Source: Sphingobacterium nematocida (GTDB lineage Bacteria > Bacteroidota > Bacteroidia > Sphingobacteriales > Sphingobacteriaceae). From it: a stretch of 64,000 nt of DNA. Where the stretch lies: NCBI RefSeq assembly GCF_900168125.1, contig NZ_FUZF01000020.1, forward strand, positions 1 to 64,000, in the 5' to 3' direction. Below the pieces are notes generated by a model. That model was not told the DNA's origin. It ran no database searches and worked only from the letters and a program-made list of their open reading frames with translations. How positions within the stretch are numbered: the first letter of the stretch is position 1; the number at the start of each line of letters is the position of its first letter. This document shows, one piece after another, positions 62,265 through 64,000 of this stretch. The position numbers and the translations under genes are program-made.

Positions 62265-62351
62265 CGGAGAGAGTGGGATTCGAACCCACGGTACCGTTTC
62301 CAGTACGACAGTTTAGCAAACTGTTCCTTTCGGCCACTCAGGCATCTCTCC
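62265..62351 (-). tRNA. tRNA-Ser (anticodon GCU)
   Basis: An 87-nt class II tRNA. The minus strand reads GGAGAGATGCCTGAGTGGCC at the 5' end; the acceptor pairs GGAGAGA with TCTCTCC, the discriminator is G, the anticodon stem-loop CAGTT-TGCTAAA-CTG presents GCT, a long variable arm (GTAC/GTAC) marks serine, and the T arm is GTGGGTTCGAATCCCAC. CCA is not encoded, as usual for this phylum. It reads serine codons AGC/AGU. Confidence 0.95.
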
Positions 62352-62460
62352 CTGTTTCGACAGTGCAAACATAAGGCAAAAAAATCATTTAACAAATTTT
62401 AAATGCTGTTTTTTTGATAATTTTTCGACTCCTAATATTAACCTATTGAGATTCATTTAT

Positions 62461-64000
62461 TTATTGTAAAACATCTTTTTTCTTGCTCAGATCGTAGTCT
62501 ATACGGACGTGATAAATACTCATTAACATGTTTTTGAAAATGTGTGCAACGTCGTTAATATCTTTCATCGTGATGTTGGCATTTTCAAATTGTTTTTGCA
62601 TTAATTTGTGTTCGATGATTTTATCGACCAGATTACTGATAGAGTCTTTTGTAGGCTCTTTTAGAGCTCTAGCAGCTGCTTCAACAGAATCTGCCATCAT
62701 AAGGACGGCCGTCTCTTTGGAGAAAGGGATAGGTCCAGGGTAATGGAAGATCGTCTCGTCAACGAGTTTTTCGGGATTGTCGCGAATAAATTCGTTGTAA
62801 AAATAATCTACCCGTGTCGTGCCGTGGTGACTCTTTATGAAATCGATAACAACTTCCGGTAATAGGTTGCGTTTTGCGATCTCAACCCCCTTGATCACGT
62901 GAGAGATGATAATCTGTGCACTTTGTTCGGAAGTGAGTTCTTTGTGGGGATTGACACCGTTTTTTTGATTCTCTATAAAGTATAGTGGGTTGATCATTTT
63001 GCCGATGTCGTGATATAACGCTCCGGCTCTTATCAGTAGAGGGTTGCCTCCAATTTTATAAACTGCTGCTTCTGCTAAATTTGCTACTTGTAATGAATGC
63101 TGGAAGGTTCCCGGAGCTTTTAATGACAACTCGCGCAAGAGCTTTGAATTGCTATTGGTCAGTTCCATCAGTGTTAAGTCTGAAACTATACCAAAAAGCT
63201 TCTCGAAAGCATAAATAAGAGGATAAGCTAAGAGCGTAAGGCCTACACTTACGATGAAGGGGCTTATATCGTTCCAGTAAACATTCGTCACAGAGCCGTT
63301 TCGTGTAAGAACTAAACCAATATAGCCTATAATATACGTAGCCAGAATCAGTACGCTGGAAATTAGAAATTGCTCTCGCTTGACCATAGTTCGGATACTA
63401 TAGATAGCAACTAGCCCCGACATAAATTGTAAAAAAACGAAATCATAGCTGTTGGGGACGAATAGGGCTGCAATCAGAACCATCAACAAGTGTATGTTCA
63501 GTGCGACACGGGTGTCGAATAAAATTCTGAAGATAATAGGAACCCCACAGTAAGGAATAAAGTATAAGCTCGATATCTTAATCTCTATAGACCAAGATAG
63601 GACACCAAGCATGGCGAGGATAACGATAAAGATAATGACGAGAAGTCTATTGCTGTCATAAATCTGACGTCTAAAGAAATAAAGAAAGACCATCAAGAGT
63701 GTCATTGCTAGCCCAACCAATAAAAACTGACCCAAAGCGACATAATTTCTATTACCCGTTATTTTGGCTTCATCCTCAAATACTTTACGCAATGACTCTA
63801 GTTTTTGGTAGGTGTCATTGTTTACGATTTTGTCTCTTTCGGCGATAAGTTCTCCTTTTTGAACCATCCCTCTGGTGCTTGAAATGTTACTTAAGGCCGT
63901 TTGTTCGATTTTGTCGGTAAGAGATTCATTGTAAATCAAGTTTACGGTGATATAATTTTTGAGTACATCGATAAACCATTTTTTTCTGGTGATCTCTTTG
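62461..64000 (-). CDS. 7TM-HD family phosphohydrolase (PgpH-like), N-terminus beyond the window
   Basis: C-terminal ~513 residues of a membrane phosphohydrolase; the frame is open to the right edge, so the protein starts outside (a TTG at 63939 is internal, not a start). An extracytoplasmic part (NESLTDKIEQTALSNISSTR) is followed by about seven membrane helices (FLLVGLAMTLLMVFLYFF, LLVIIFIVILAMLGVLSW, etc.) and a cytoplasmic HD domain: SFQHSLQVANLAEAA-like GTFQHSLQVANLAE, GALYHDIGKM with the HD pair, ISHVIKGVEIAK, IDFIKSHHGTT and LMMADSVEAAARAL. PgpH in Listeria degrades cyclic di-AMP; a similar signalling role is probable here. Confidence 0.9.
   Translation of the reverse strand, partial: KEITRKKWFIDVLKNYITVNLIYNESLTDKIEQTALSNISSTRGMVQKGELIAERDKIVNNDTYQKLESLRKVFEDEAKITGNRNYVALGQFLLVGLAMTLLMVFLYFFRRQIYDSNRLLVIIFIVILAMLGVLSWSIEIKISSLYFIPYCGVPIIFRILFDTRVALNIHLLMVLIAALFVPNSYDFVFLQFMSGLVAIYSIRTMVKREQFLISSVLILATYIIGYIGLVLTRNGSVTNVYWNDISPFIVSVGLTLLAYPLIYAFEKLFGIVSDLTLMELTNSNSKLLRELSLKAPGTFQHSLQVANLAEAAVYKIGGNPLLIRAGALYHDIGKMINPLYFIENQKNGVNPHKELTSEQSAQIIISHVIKGVEIAKRNLLPEVVIDFIKSHHGTTRVDYFYNEFIRDNPEKLVDETIFHYPGPIPFSKETAVLMMADSVEAAARALKEPTKDSISNLVDKIIEHKLMQKQFENANITMKDINDVAHIFKNMLMSIYHVRIDYDLSKKKDVLQ

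Noticed and set aside
62056..62337. Minus-strand ORF of 93 aa over the tRNA
   Set aside because: It runs through tRNA-Ser and its terminator; translation of structural RNA.

Overview
The window looks like chromosomal DNA of a Bacteroidota member, most like Sphingobacteriaceae (Sphingobacterium/Pedobacter type). The evidence is four SusC/SusD outer-membrane pairs, three ECF-sigma/FecR pairs, TlpA-like thioredoxins inside susCD operons, a GLPGLI protein, a 7TM-HD phosphohydrolase, and promoters of the TTTG-N20-TAnnTTTG type. Family calls come from reading motifs; no database was searched.

Layout. 1-343: left-truncated IS3-family end (OrfA, minus). 344-1071: non-coding stretch with an array of about 30 degenerate 11-bp units (362-690) and a long inverted repeat. 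1072-7153: susC-susD-thioredoxin operon ending in a terminator. 7228-8221 (minus): a DUF6520-like protein and a MauE/DoxX membrane protein. 8515-10714: ECF sigma, FecR and a small Cys/His protein with no SusC attached. 11010-13220 (minus): S41 peptidase. 13621-22616: a sugar-use locus (LacI regulator, SusC, SusD, GH130 lipoprotein, ROK kinase, sugar porter) with a perfect 28-bp palindrome over the susC promoter. 22727-23152 (minus): NTF2-like secreted protein.

23469-32496: sigma, FecR, STN-SusC, SusD and two DUF4369-TlpA proteins. 32698-38678: six packed cytoplasmic genes (RidA, 3-hydroxyacyl-CoA-dehydrogenase-like protein, class III aminotransferase, a second degenerate dehydrogenase-like protein, M19 dipeptidase, ceramidase-fold hydrolase), followed by a Tat-exported GH20-like protein and a convergent AraC regulator. 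This is the best candidate for an undescribed catabolic pathway, probably for an amide-linked amino compound taken up by the flanking Sus systems. 41032-50533: another sigma/FecR/STN-SusC/SusD/TlpA operon, then an exported Ntn-type amide hydrolase.

50805-52838: Bcr/CflA-type efflux pump and a convergent methyltransferase. 52946-58537 (minus): a probable copper operon, in transcription order a small CNGQC protein, a YtkA/FixH-like lipoprotein, an OprC-like TonB receptor, an MbnP-like lipoprotein and an MbnH-like di-haem protein. 58798-64000: GLPGLI protein, EamA exporter, NYN/LOTUS protein, VF530 protein, a structured non-coding stretch, tRNA-Ser(GCU), and a 7TM-HD phosphohydrolase cut by the window edge.
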